NCBI GenBank assembly: GCA_965204875.1
Contig: OZ242020.1
Span: forward strand, 558,001 to 622,000
DNA from: Aldehydirespirator sp965204875
GTDB taxonomy: Bacteria; Actinomycetota; Acidimicrobiia; Acidimicrobiales; Aldehydirespiratoraceae
Direction: 5' to 3'
DNA: 64,000 bases
Shown here: positions 15,975 to 23,659 of the stretch, piece by piece
Position numbering within the stretch: the stretch's first letter is position 1
How the letters are laid out: each line of letters begins with the position of its first letter
Position numbers and translations under genes: made by a program
Notes under the pieces: model-generated
The model's database searches: none
What the model saw: only the letters and a program-made list of their open reading frames with translations
What the model was told of the DNA's origin: nothing

Positions 15975-16047
15975 ACCGTGGGCAGCCATCTCCGCAGTCT
16001 GTCTCGCCCAGCCCCGCCGAGAGAACGTCAAGGTGATGCGCACATGA
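15948..16047 (+). repeat. Duplicated paaD/paaB junction
   Basis: About 27 bp at 15948-15974 (GAGAACGTCGAGGTGATGCG and on to CATGA) recur at 16021-16047 with two differences. Both copies carry AGGTG and an ATGA start/stop overlap. The 73-bp duplication separates paaB from paaD: the first copy's ATG now opens a 21-codon dead-end frame, and the second copy starts paaB. Confidence 0.8.
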
Positions 16048-16325
16048 CCGGAGCCACCTATGAGGTGTTCCTGAAGAGGGACGGCCGCGAGGAGTACCGC
16101 CACGCCGGCGCGCTGGACGCCCCGAACGATGAGTTGGCGCTGATCTTCGCCAGGGAGTCATATCTCCGCCGAGCCGAGGGTGACCGGCTGTGGCTGGTGC
16201 GCCGCGAGCACCTGATCGTTGCAGACGACGGGTTCGTGCAAGGCAACGCCGACAAGCCCCACCGCCACCATGACGGCGCCGCGGTCGCAGCCAGGCGCCG
16301 GGCGCGCCGGGACGCCGCGATGTGA
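16044..16325 (+). CDS. paaB: PaaB subunit of phenylacetyl-CoA epoxidase
   Basis: PaaB is a small structural subunit of the epoxidase, bridging PaaAC heterodimers. The 93-residue product begins MTGATYEVFLKRDGREEYRH, contains LIFARESYLRRAEGDRLWLV and ends in a basic, His-rich tail. Both internal motifs are typical of PaaB. ATG at 16044 is preceded by AAGGTG; the longer frame from 15978 lacks family similarity. It lies between paaD and paaC, an order different from the common paaABCDE. Confidence 0.88.
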   Translation: MTGATYEVFLKRDGREEYRHAGALDAPNDELALIFARESYLRRAEGDRLWLVRREHLIVADDGFVQGNADKPHRHHDGAAVAARRRARRDAAM

Positions 16326-16392
16326 GTGTGACCGGCCCGAGCGAGTGCCCGCACGACCGCGGTGATCGCAAGAAGCGTCAAGGGCATCGGAT

Positions 16393-17136
16393 GTGAGCGC
16401 CGCGCTCCGGGACTTCCTGCTGGCCTTCGCCGACGACGAGCACCTCGCCGGCCAACAACACACCGAGTGGATCGGTGTTGCGCCTTTCTTGGAGGAGGAC
16501 CTGGCCTTCTCGAGCATCGCCCAGGACGAGCTCGGCCACGCCGCCATGCTCTATGAACTGGTGCTCGAGCTCGACATGATCGAGCCGACCGATTCCGCGA
16601 TCGACGGCATCGCCTTCGGGAGACCCCCGATCGCATTCCGCTCATCCGCGCTGAGCGAGTACACGACCACCGACTGGAGCGAGGCACTGGTGCGGCACTG
16701 GCTGTATGACGAGGCCGAGCGGCTGCGATGGCGAAACGTGAGCGCATCGGCATACGCGCCGCTGGCACAGGCAGCCGGAAGAGCGATGCCCGAAGAGGAG
16801 TTCCACCGCCGCCACGCCGCTGCCCTCATCGAGCCACTGCTGGCCGGCCGCAACGCGGCCACGCGCCTCCAAGCCGCACTCGACCGCCTGTTGCCCCTGG
16901 TGCCTACCGTGCTGGCAGCGGTGGACCACGAGGACGAGCTGGTCGGCGCCGGAGTCATCGAGCAGCGAACCGACGCCCTCCTGCATCAGCTCGCCGACGC
17001 CATCGCCGCCCGCTTCGACCGCCCCATTGAACTGCCCGCGCCGCCACCGGGCCGGCACCGGCGATCCGGGGGGTTCGCAGCACTCCTCGCCAGGATGCGA
17101 GAGGTCCTAGACCTCGACCCGCAGGCAACCTGGTAA
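16393..17136 (+). CDS. paaC: PaaC subunit of phenylacetyl-CoA epoxidase
   Basis: PaaC is the structural partner of PaaA, a ferritin-like protein that lacks the full di-iron site. The 247-residue sequence has LAGQQHTEWIGVAPFLEEDL, SIAQDELGHAAMLYEL and EALVRHWLYDEAERLRW, all typical. The GTG at 16393 fits the family N-terminus (SAALRDFLLAFADDEHLAGQ). The gene ends the cluster: no paaE reductase follows within the window, and the next gene is convergent. The reductase must be elsewhere if the complex works. Confidence 0.9.
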   Translation: MSAALRDFLLAFADDEHLAGQQHTEWIGVAPFLEEDLAFSSIAQDELGHAAMLYELVLELDMIEPTDSAIDGIAFGRPPIAFRSSALSEYTTTDWSEALVRHWLYDEAERLRWRNVSASAYAPLAQAAGRAMPEEEFHRRHAAALIEPLLAGRNAATRLQAALDRLLPLVPTVLAAVDHEDELVGAGVIEQRTDALLHQLADAIAARFDRPIELPAPPPGRHRRSGGFAALLARMREVLDLDPQATW

Positions 17137-17141
17137 CTCGA

Positions 17142-18614
17142 TCAACCAGCCGGCGGCGGCACCTGGGGCGGCTCCGCTAGGTGATGGGCGGTCTGCTGCT
17201 GGAAGGCGTCGCCAATCGCTACGAGGGTCCGCTCCGAGAAGGGCCTGCCGATCAACTGGAACCCGACCGGCATCCCGTCGCCGGCGAATCCGCCGGGCAG
17301 CGCGATGGCCGGCAGGCCGGCGCCATTGACGGGGAACGTGAACTGCGTCGTCGCCGGGATGAGTGGAACGCCGCCGATCTCGGTGGCCCCGTGGTCAAGC
17401 GGCAGGTTCGGGGTGACCGGAGCGATGATGAGATCGATTTCCTGATCCTCGAAGACGCTCAGATATGCCGCCTCAACCTGCCGGCGCTGTGCTTGGGCCG
17501 CAGCGAACGCCGTTGCCCCTATAGCGGCGCCCTCGGCGAGGATCTCCCGCGGCTCGTCACCGATCAGATGCCCACGGGTCTCGCGGAGATCCTGCAGCAG
17601 CGCGGCGGACTCGGCGAACACGATCACCGCGCCCGCCTCGAAATGCTCCGCCGTGTTGGGAACCGCAGCGCCCGACACTGATCCGACGATTCCCGCCAGC
17701 ACACCCAGAGCCTCCTCCAGCACCGCCCGAACCTCGGGATCGGTATCGAGCCCCGCAAAGAACTCGTCGCCGGGAACGCCGACGCACAGGGAGTCGACCG
17801 GCATGGCGGGCTCCAACCGGCGGCGGGACGAGAAGGCGTCACACTGCGAGTGTCCGGCGATCACATCCAGCAACAGGCCGCAGTCACGCGCGGTCCGCGC
17901 CATCGGACCCACTGTGTCGTAAGTCCACGAGATGAGGTGCACCCCATCGCGGGGCACCAGGCCGCGGGTCGTCTTGATGGCGGTGGTACCGCAGTAGTTG
18001 GAGGGAATCCTGACCGAGCCGCCCGTGTCGGTGCCGATGGCGCCGAAGACCTGGCGCGACGCGAGCGCGGCCGCGTTGCCGCCCGACGACCCGCCGGTCA
18101 TGCGCGAGAGGTCCCAGGGATTGCGCGATGCGGGACACGAGACGCCGTAGGCCAACTCGTGGGTGTTGGTCTTGCCGATGATGACGGCGCCGGCGGCGCG
18201 CAGGCGGGCCACGATGCTCGCATCACGGTCGGGAACGAAGCCGCGAAGCGCCTCGCAGTTCGCGGCGGTCTCGACCCCCTCGGTGTAGATGAGGTCCTTG
18301 AGAGCGATGGGGACGCCGTGCAGCGGGCCGGTCGGCTGCACGGTGTCGAGTTCGGCCGCCGCGGCCCGCGCGGCACTCCCCAGCACAGCGCTGAACGCCT
18401 GCATGGCACCGTCGATGGCCTCGATGCGGGCGAGGCAGGCATCAACGAGTTGCGTAGAGGTCGTCGCTCCCGCCCGGACGGCCTCGGCGGCACCCGCCAG
18501 ACTGTCACCGATCAGACCGTCAGCGATAAGGCTGCTGTCACCTATCAGGCTGCTGTCACCTATCGGGCTGTCAGCAATCGAGCTGTCAGTGGTCGGAACA
18601 TTATGGATATTCAT
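17142..18614 (-). CDS. Amidase signature family enzyme
   Basis: Amidase-signature hydrolases cleave C-N amide bonds with a Ser-cisSer-Lys triad. This 490-residue protein shows the Lys in PIALKDLIYTEG, the glycine-rich RMTGGSSGGNAAALAS with the middle Ser, and the nucleophile region GTDTGGSVRIPSNYCG. The first 40 residues are a run of repeats such as SSLIGDSSLIADGLIGDS, encoded by 18-bp units at 18531-18566 and looser copies; these are absent from the family and may be translated slippage DNA. A start after the repeats near residue 40 is possible. It is the last gene downstream of the ABC importer genes on the same strand, 14 bp from the LivF-like gene, so an amide-containing imported substrate is plausible. 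Confidence 0.85.
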   Translation of the reverse strand: MNIHNVPTTDSSIADSPIGDSSLIGDSSLIADGLIGDSLAGAAEAVRAGATTSTQLVDACLARIEAIDGAMQAFSAVLGSAARAAAAELDTVQPTGPLHGVPIALKDLIYTEGVETAANCEALRGFVPDRDASIVARLRAAGAVIIGKTNTHELAYGVSCPASRNPWDLSRMTGGSSGGNAAALASRQVFGAIGTDTGGSVRIPSNYCGTTAIKTTRGLVPRDGVHLISWTYDTVGPMARTARDCGLLLDVIAGHSQCDAFSSRRRLEPAMPVDSLCVGVPGDEFFAGLDTDPEVRAVLEEALGVLAGIVGSVSGAAVPNTAEHFEAGAVIVFAESAALLQDLRETRGHLIGDEPREILAEGAAIGATAFAAAQAQRRQVEAAYLSVFEDQEIDLIIAPVTPNLPLDHGATEIGGVPLIPATTQFTFPVNGAGLPAIALPGGFAGDGMPVGFQLIGRPFSERTLVAIGDAFQQQTAHHLAEPPQVPPPAG

Positions 18615-18628
18615 AACATGTAACTCCT

Positions 18629-19312
18629 TTACAGGGCCAGGCGCTCGGACAGGCGCTCGTGGATGCCGGGATCGGCTGCAACGCCGGAATCGACGATCTC
18701 GCCCTTCTCGATGACCACGAAGCGGTCTGCCAGCCGGACGGCGAGCGCAAGGTGCTGCTCCACGAGAAGCACGCCCCGACCGGCCGATCGGGCGCGCGTG
18801 ATATGTGAACCGAGCAGCTCGACGTTCGCCGGTTGCAGTCCCTCGGTCGGCTCGTCCATCACCAGGAAGCGAGCATCGGCCGCGAGCGCCATCGCGGCAG
18901 CCAACATCTTCTGCTCGCCGCCCGAGAGTGTTCCGGCAAGCTGGGATTCGCGGCCCGCCAGCGAGTCTGGAAACGCCGCGAGCACCTCGCGGTACCGGCC
19001 CGGCCCGAAGCCGTTGAGGCGCAGGTTGTCGCCGACGGAGACCGCGCTGAACACGCCCCGCTCCTGGTATGTGGCGCGCAGGCCGAGCTTGACGCGCCGC
19101 GAGGGTGGGCTGTGCGTGACATCTACGCCGTCGAGCACGACCGAACCCGACATCGCGCCGATGACACCCATGAGCGTCTTGACCAGGGTCGTCTTGCCCA
19201 TACCGTTGCGTCCCACGACGGCCACGACCTCCCCGGCGCCGACCGTCAGAGACATCCCGTGAAGCACCGGCGCGCCGCCATACCCGGACCGGAGCCGGTG
19301 AGCCTCAAGCAC
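18629..19312 (-). CDS. Branched-chain/urea-type ABC transporter ATP-binding protein (LivF/UrtE-like)
   Basis: This is an ATPase subunit of a HAAT-type importer. Walker A is GRNGMGKTT, the ABC signature is LSGGEQKMLAAAMAL, and Walker B is FLVMDEPTEGL. QERGVFSAVSVGDNLRL matches LivF/UrtE-type proteins. I chose GTG at 19312 over ATG at 19348: it follows GGGAGAG, gives the family-like VLEAHRLRSGYGG, and overlaps the upstream stop codon by 8 bp. It sits between the fused permease-ATPase gene and the amidase. Confidence 0.9.
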   Translation of the reverse strand: MLEAHRLRSGYGGAPVLHGMSLTVGAGEVVAVVGRNGMGKTTLVKTLMGVIGAMSGSVVLDGVDVTHSPPSRRVKLGLRATYQERGVFSAVSVGDNLRLNGFGPGRYREVLAAFPDSLAGRESQLAGTLSGGEQKMLAAAMALAADARFLVMDEPTEGLQPANVELLGSHITRARSAGRGVLLVEQHLALAVRLADRFVVIEKGEIVDSGVAADPGIHERLSERLAL

Positions 19313-21110
19313 CCGGCTCTCCCGTCCCGATGTAGACGGCGCGCACACGTCGGTCGGACTCCACGGCCTCGACGGTCCCGTCGGCGATCACACTGCCGCG
19401 CGCCAGCACCGTGACCCGGTCGGCGACGGCGCGGATGAAGGACATGTCGTGTTCGACGATGACCATGGGCAGGCCGAGCGCGGCGTGGAGGTCGCGCAGG
19501 AGTTCCGCCGCCTCTCCGCTCTCGGCCGCGGTCATCCCCGCCGTGGGCTCGTCCAGCAGCAGTAGGCGGCACGGTCCGGCCATGGCCATGGCGATCTCGA
19601 GCCACTGCCGCTCGCCGTGCGACAGGGCGCCGGCCGGCTCACCGATGCGCTGCCCGAGGCCGGTCCTGTCAAGTATCTGGATCGCTCCGGTGCCGATCTC
19701 GGCCGACCACCGTCGCCGCACCAGCGACCACGGCGAGGCGGTCGTGCCCCAGGCCGCGACCGCCAGGTTCTCGCCCACCGAGAGCGTGTCGATGACCTGC
19801 GGGGCCTGGAACTTCCTGCTCACCCCGCCGCGTGCGAACATCCATGCCGGCCGGCCGGTGAAGTCGGAGCCCATGACCGTTATCGCGCCCTCGGTCTGGG
19901 CCTGCCGGCCGCACAGGATGTCGAGCAGCGTGGACTTGCCCGCCCCGTTCGGGCCGATCAGGCACCGGAGCTCCGAGCCGTCGATCTCCATGGAGATCGA
20001 GTCGAGCACCACGAACGGGCCGAAGGACTTGCGGACGTCGCGCGCGCCCAGCACCGTCGCCGCCGCAGCGTTGCTCGCAGGCGGGCGCTCCGTCAGCACC
20101 GGCCTCGCCGCGGATCTAGGCGGTCTTCCGGCCAGGCGCAGCAGCCAGGGCAGCAGTCCCTCGGGCACCAGGAGCGTGCAGGCGATGAAGATCGCCCCCG
20201 TGGTCAAGACCCAGTACTGGAGCCATGCGTCGGCGAGCGCCGAGGTCGTGAAGTTGATGGCCAGCGTCCCGATGACCGGGCCGAGCACGGTAGCACGCCC
20301 CCCGATCAGCGTCCACAGCACGACATTGGTGGCGAGGGCGAACCCGAAGACGCCGGGCGACACGAAGCCGGTGCGGTGCACGTAGAGCGCCCCGGCCACA
20401 CCGGCCACGGCCCCGCCCAGCGCAAAGACCCAGACCTTGATCGCGACCGTGTTGTAGCCCAGCGCCTCCATGCGCCGCTCGTTGTCCCGGACACCGATCA
20501 GCACTGCGCCCAGCGGCCGGGTGAGCAGCGCCCCGACAGCGCCGATCACAGCGACCGCGAGGATCGTGATGGCGAGGTCCTGGGCCGCCTCGCTCAGCTC
20601 CAGGCCGGCGATGTTCAGCCGTGGCACGTCGGTGAGGCCGTTGAAGCCGCCCGTGACGCCGCGCCACTGCTCGGCTATCTGCTCGAAGGTGAGCGAAAGC
20701 ATCAAGGTGAGAAGTCCGACCACGACGAGCGAGGGCCGGCGCCGGAAAACCGCCGCGCCGATCCCCGCAGCCAGGGCCGCTCCCACCGCCGCCGAGAGCA
20801 CCACGGCAAGCAGCGACAGCTCCGCGGCCGCGGTGGTGAGCCGCGCCGTCAGGTAGGCGGCCGTGCCGAACGGCAGCAACTGTCCCAACGAGAGGATGCC
20901 GGCGTACCCCCAAACCAGGTCGAGGCTCACCGCCACGACCGCCAGGGTCAGGAACAGCGAGAGCTGCCCCGACCGGTAGTCGCCCAGCAACACGCTGGCC
21001 GCGGCCGCCGCGCCGACGGCCAGGGCGAGGCGGCCCGGCACGCTCGCCGCCACGCCGCCGCCGCGCCCGAGCGCCCTGGCTGCCGCACCCGCCGCGGGAG
21101 CGAGGCTCAT
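19305..21110 (-). CDS. Fused permease-ATPase of a branched-chain/urea-type ABC transporter (LivM-LivG)
   Basis: The 601-residue protein joins a membrane permease (about residues 1-330, about ten hydrophobic helices, with VWGYAGILSLGQLLPFG and IGVRDNERRMEALGYN) to an ATPase (about 355-601) with Walker A GPNGAGKST, signature LSHGERQWLEIAMAM and Walker B LLLLDEPTAGM. HGERQWLEI resembles UrtD. Such LivM-LivG fusions are known in other bacteria. It overlaps the LivH-like gene by ATGA and the LivF-like gene by 8 bp, giving a tight importer operon. The substrate is probably an amide, urea-like or carboxylate solute; the sequence alone does not decide. Confidence 0.9.
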   Translation of the reverse strand: MSLAPAAGAAARALGRGGGVAASVPGRLALAVGAAAAASVLLGDYRSGQLSLFLTLAVVAVSLDLVWGYAGILSLGQLLPFGTAAYLTARLTTAAAELSLLAVVLSAAVGAALAAGIGAAVFRRRPSLVVVGLLTLMLSLTFEQIAEQWRGVTGGFNGLTDVPRLNIAGLELSEAAQDLAITILAVAVIGAVGALLTRPLGAVLIGVRDNERRMEALGYNTVAIKVWVFALGGAVAGVAGALYVHRTGFVSPGVFGFALATNVVLWTLIGGRATVLGPVIGTLAINFTTSALADAWLQYWVLTTGAIFIACTLLVPEGLLPWLLRLAGRPPRSAARPVLTERPPASNAAAATVLGARDVRKSFGPFVVLDSISMEIDGSELRCLIGPNGAGKSTLLDILCGRQAQTEGAITVMGSDFTGRPAWMFARGGVSRKFQAPQVIDTLSVGENLAVAAWGTTASPWSLVRRRWSAEIGTGAIQILDRTGLGQRIGEPAGALSHGERQWLEIAMAMAGPCRLLLLDEPTAGMTAAESGEAAELLRDLHAALGLPMVIVEHDMSFIRAVADRVTVLARGSVIADGTVEAVESDRRVRAVYIGTGEPGA

Positions 21111-21961
21111 GTGCCGGCGCCCTGGATCGAGGTCTGACGGAACTGCAGCACCAGTACCGCCAGGACCAGGGACACGATCTGAGCGGCGACCGCGTCGTAG
21201 TAGTGGATCACCGACGTCTGGACCGCGGCCAGGACCACCGCGCCTGCGAGCACACCCCAGAGGCGTCCGAACCCGCCCACGATCACCACCAGGAACGCCC
21301 CCGGCAGGTAGGTGAGGCCCAGGTTCGGCTCGACGGCGCCCAGCGGCGCCACCAGCGCGCCGGCCACCCCTGCGCCGGCCGCGCCCGTCGCGAAGGCTGC
21401 GACGTTGGCGATGCGGGTGCGTATGCCCGAGGACTCCGCCAGGTCCCGGTCGGCGACGATGGCGCGCACCACCAGCCCGAGCCTGGACCTCGTGAACACG
21501 CCCAGAGTGGCGACCACGATGGCGAGGGCGATCACGATCAGCAGGTAGCGGTAGGTCGGGTACAGCACGCCCAGGGCCTCGGTCGCTCCGGGCACCGGGT
21601 TCTTGACGCTGCGGAAGTCCTTGGTGAACAACACCTCCATCAGCTGGCGAAGCAGGATCGACAGCCCGAACGTGGCGAGGATCGCAAGCTCGGGCTTGCG
21701 GTAGACCCGCCGGATCAGCGCAACCTCGACGACCGCGCCCAGCGCGCCGACGGCCACCGCAGCCGCAGGCAGCGACAGCCAGTGCGACAGCCCCCGATCA
21801 CCGACGATGTAGGCGACGTAGGCGCCGATCATCACGAACTCGCCGTGAGCCAGGTTGATGACGCCCATCAGCCCGAAGATGATCCCCAGCCCCAGGGCGA
21901 CGATCGCCAGGATGGACAGGAGGCCGATCCCGTTGAGCATCTGCAGCGTCAGTGCTTGCAC
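21107..21961 (-). CDS. Branched-chain/urea-type ABC transporter permease (LivH/UrtB-like)
   Basis: This 284-residue inner-membrane permease has the family signature GVINLAHGEFVMIGAYVAY near the N-terminus and eight or so hydrophobic helices. It forms the translocation channel with the permease half of the next gene, with which it overlaps by ATGA. A 200-bp gap with two hairpins separates it from the substrate-binding protein gene upstream, an arrangement that usually keeps the binding protein in excess. Confidence 0.92.
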   Translation of the reverse strand: MQALTLQMLNGIGLLSILAIVALGLGIIFGLMGVINLAHGEFVMIGAYVAYIVGDRGLSHWLSLPAAAVAVGALGAVVEVALIRRVYRKPELAILATFGLSILLRQLMEVLFTKDFRSVKNPVPGATEALGVLYPTYRYLLIVIALAIVVATLGVFTRSRLGLVVRAIVADRDLAESSGIRTRIANVAAFATGAAGAGVAGALVAPLGAVEPNLGLTYLPGAFLVVIVGGFGRLWGVLAGAVVLAAVQTSVIHYYDAVAAQIVSLVLAVLVLQFRQTSIQGAGT

Positions 21962-21997
21962 CTAGGTCCACTCCGATCCGAACACCGCCGGCCGTCA

Positions 21998-22030
21998 AGG
22001 GCGGCTCACCCGCCGGCGGCGAGCCGCCCT
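21998..22030 (-). terminator. Perfect hairpin upstream of the permease gene
   Basis: AGGGCGGCTC (21998-22007) and GAGCCGCCCT (22021-22030) form a perfect 10-bp stem with a 13-nt loop. It lies in the transcript between the binding-protein and permease genes. It may attenuate or protect RNA ends; no U tract follows. Confidence 0.5.
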
Positions 22031-22082
22031 CCTAGCACCGCGCCCCCACACGGCTGCGTGCGAGTGCGGCGGCGCGACCGGC

Positions 22083-22113
22083 GTGTGAGGGCACGTCCGC
22101 CGCGCCCTCACAC
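22083..22113 (-). terminator. Second perfect hairpin after the binding-protein gene
   Basis: GTGTGAGGGC (22083-22092) and GCCCTCACAC (22104-22113) form a perfect 10-bp stem with an 11-nt loop, about 50 bp after the binding-protein stop codon. Together with the 21998-22030 hairpin it probably sets the ratio of binding protein to permease. Confidence 0.55.
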
Positions 22114-22163
22114 GGGTTGCGTGCCGGCGGATCGGGTGGCTGCGCAGCTCCAGGATCGCCGGA

Positions 22164-23582
22164 TCAAGGATCGCAGGTCTCGTCGGGCTCCACCGCGGCG
22201 AACTCCTCGACGATCACCTGGGAGCCGTCGGCTGCGATCTCGGCGACGTAGATCGGCTGGGCAAGATGGCGGCTGTCGGTGATGGCGATGTCGCCGGTCG
22301 GCGTGGAGAGCGACTGCCCCTGCATCGCAGCGATCACTGCATCGGCCTCGGTCGTGCCGGCCTCGTTGGCCGCGGCCGCGTAGAGCAGCGCCGCGTCGTA
22401 GATGTGGGAGCTGAACGTGGAGTGCGGGGCTGCGTCGGCCCCGAACATCTCGGTGTAGCGGGCCACGAACTCGGCGTTGGCGGGGTTGTCGACCTCCTTG
22501 AAGTAGCCCAGCGTGACCCGCATGCCCGCGGTCACCGCCGGGCCCATGGCGCCGAGGACGTTCTCCTCGTAGATGTTGGCGAGCCGCGGCAGTGCCTCCT
22601 GGCCGATGCCGAAGTCCACCGCCTGCGTCTCGAAGGCGACCGCGTCGCCGCCCACCAGCGCGGGGAAGATCAGATCCGCGCCGGCTCCGGCGATCTGCTG
22701 CGCCACCGATGAGAAGTCCTGGGTGCCGAGCGGCACATACTCCTCGCCCACGACCTCGCCGCCGCTGGACTCGATGTACTCGCGTGCCAGCTCGAACGAC
22801 CGGCGGGGCCACTGGTAGTCGTTGCCCAGAAGGAACCACTTGGTGCCGCCGGTCTGCTCCATCATCCATGGAATGGTGGGCTTGAGCTGCTGGCTCGGAA
22901 CCTCGCCCGTGTTGAACATGACCGCCGAGCACTCGCCGCCCTCGTAGAGCGCCGCGTAGATGTAGGGCACCCCCGCTGCCTCCGCCAGCGGCCGCGCCGC
23001 CTCGCGTGTGGCGCTCGAGTGCGTCCCGAGCACGACGTCGACGTTGTCGGAGTCGAGGAGCTGCTCCATCGCCTGCCGCCCGACCTCGGGATCGGTGGCG
23101 TCGTCGGCGAGGAACGTCTCCACGCTGCGTCCGTTGATCCCGCCGGCCGCGTTGATGTCCATCTCGATCATCTCAGCGATGTTCGACACCGGCGGGCCGA
23201 AGACGCCGGCCGCGCCACTGTTGGAGAACAGGATGCCGATGCGGACCGGATCGGAGGTGTCAGGCTCGACAGCCTCGGGCTCGACGGCTTCGGGCTCGAC
23301 TGATTCGGGCTCCGGCGCTGCGTCGCCACCGGCGCCGTCACCGGGCTCGGGCGCGACCTCGTCACCGGCGTCACCGACGGTCGCCGGCTCCTGCTCGCCC
23401 GGGTCTTCGGGCGCCGCGGCCGGCTCGCTGACAGCCGCCGCCGGGTCGGGCTCCGACGTCGCCTGATCATCGTCGTCCCCGCAGGCGGCGGCGATCAGGC
23501 CCAGGGCAGCGAGCAGGGCCGCGACCCGGAGCCACTGCGATGGACGGCGCCTGCCGTCACGGTGGCATCGTGTTGTGGGCAT
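22164..23582 (-). CDS. Substrate-binding lipoprotein of the ABC importer (UrtA/LivK-like)
   Basis: The 472-residue protein has a basic N-terminus and a lipoprotein signal ending in LGLIAAACGDDDD. A long acidic Pro/Glu/Ala linker follows (repeats such as VEPEAVEPEAVEPD, about residues 40-115). The periplasmic-binding fold starts at VRIGILFSNSGAAGVFG. FLADDATDPEVGRQAMEQLL and YEGGECSAVMFNTGEVPSQQ resemble UrtA/AmiC-type proteins that bind urea or short-chain amides. The long linker suggests the domain stands off the membrane through a thick envelope. GGGAGGGATC precedes the ATG. An inverted repeat lies 19-44 bp upstream of the start. It is the first gene of the importer unit. Confidence 0.9.
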   Translation of the reverse strand: MPTTRCHRDGRRRPSQWLRVAALLAALGLIAAACGDDDDQATSEPDPAAAVSEPAAAPEDPGEQEPATVGDAGDEVAPEPGDGAGGDAAPEPESVEPEAVEPEAVEPDTSDPVRIGILFSNSGAAGVFGPPVSNIAEMIEMDINAAGGINGRSVETFLADDATDPEVGRQAMEQLLDSDNVDVVLGTHSSATREAARPLAEAAGVPYIYAALYEGGECSAVMFNTGEVPSQQLKPTIPWMMEQTGGTKWFLLGNDYQWPRRSFELAREYIESSGGEVVGEEYVPLGTQDFSSVAQQIAGAGADLIFPALVGGDAVAFETQAVDFGIGQEALPRLANIYEENVLGAMGPAVTAGMRVTLGYFKEVDNPANAEFVARYTEMFGADAAPHSTFSSHIYDAALLYAAAANEAGTTEADAVIAAMQGQSLSTPTGDIAITDSRHLAQPIYVAEIAADGSQVIVEEFAAVEPDETCDP

Positions 23583-23600
23583 GGTGAGTGGATCCCTCCC

Positions 23601-23626
23601 AATATGTCGGTTAGTCGTGACATATT
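23601..23626 (-). promoter_or_regulatory. Operator-like palindrome before the binding-protein gene
   Basis: AATATGTC (23601-23608) and GACATATT (23619-23626) are a perfect 8-bp inverted repeat with a 10-bp spacer, in an A+T-rich island. CATGCTAA (complement of 23625-23632) overlaps its edge and recurs before the dehydrogenase gene near 28344. An ArsR-family regulator is encoded 1.5 kb away and is a candidate ligand-controlled binder. Confidence 0.6.
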
Positions 23627-23659
23627 AGCATGACAGCGGTGGGCGTCAAGCCCCGTGCG

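Noticed and set aside
19617..21137. 506-codon frame on the + strand opposite the LivM-LivG fusion
   Set aside because: Extremely Arg/Gly/His-rich product; a shadow of a real gene with clear ABC motifs.
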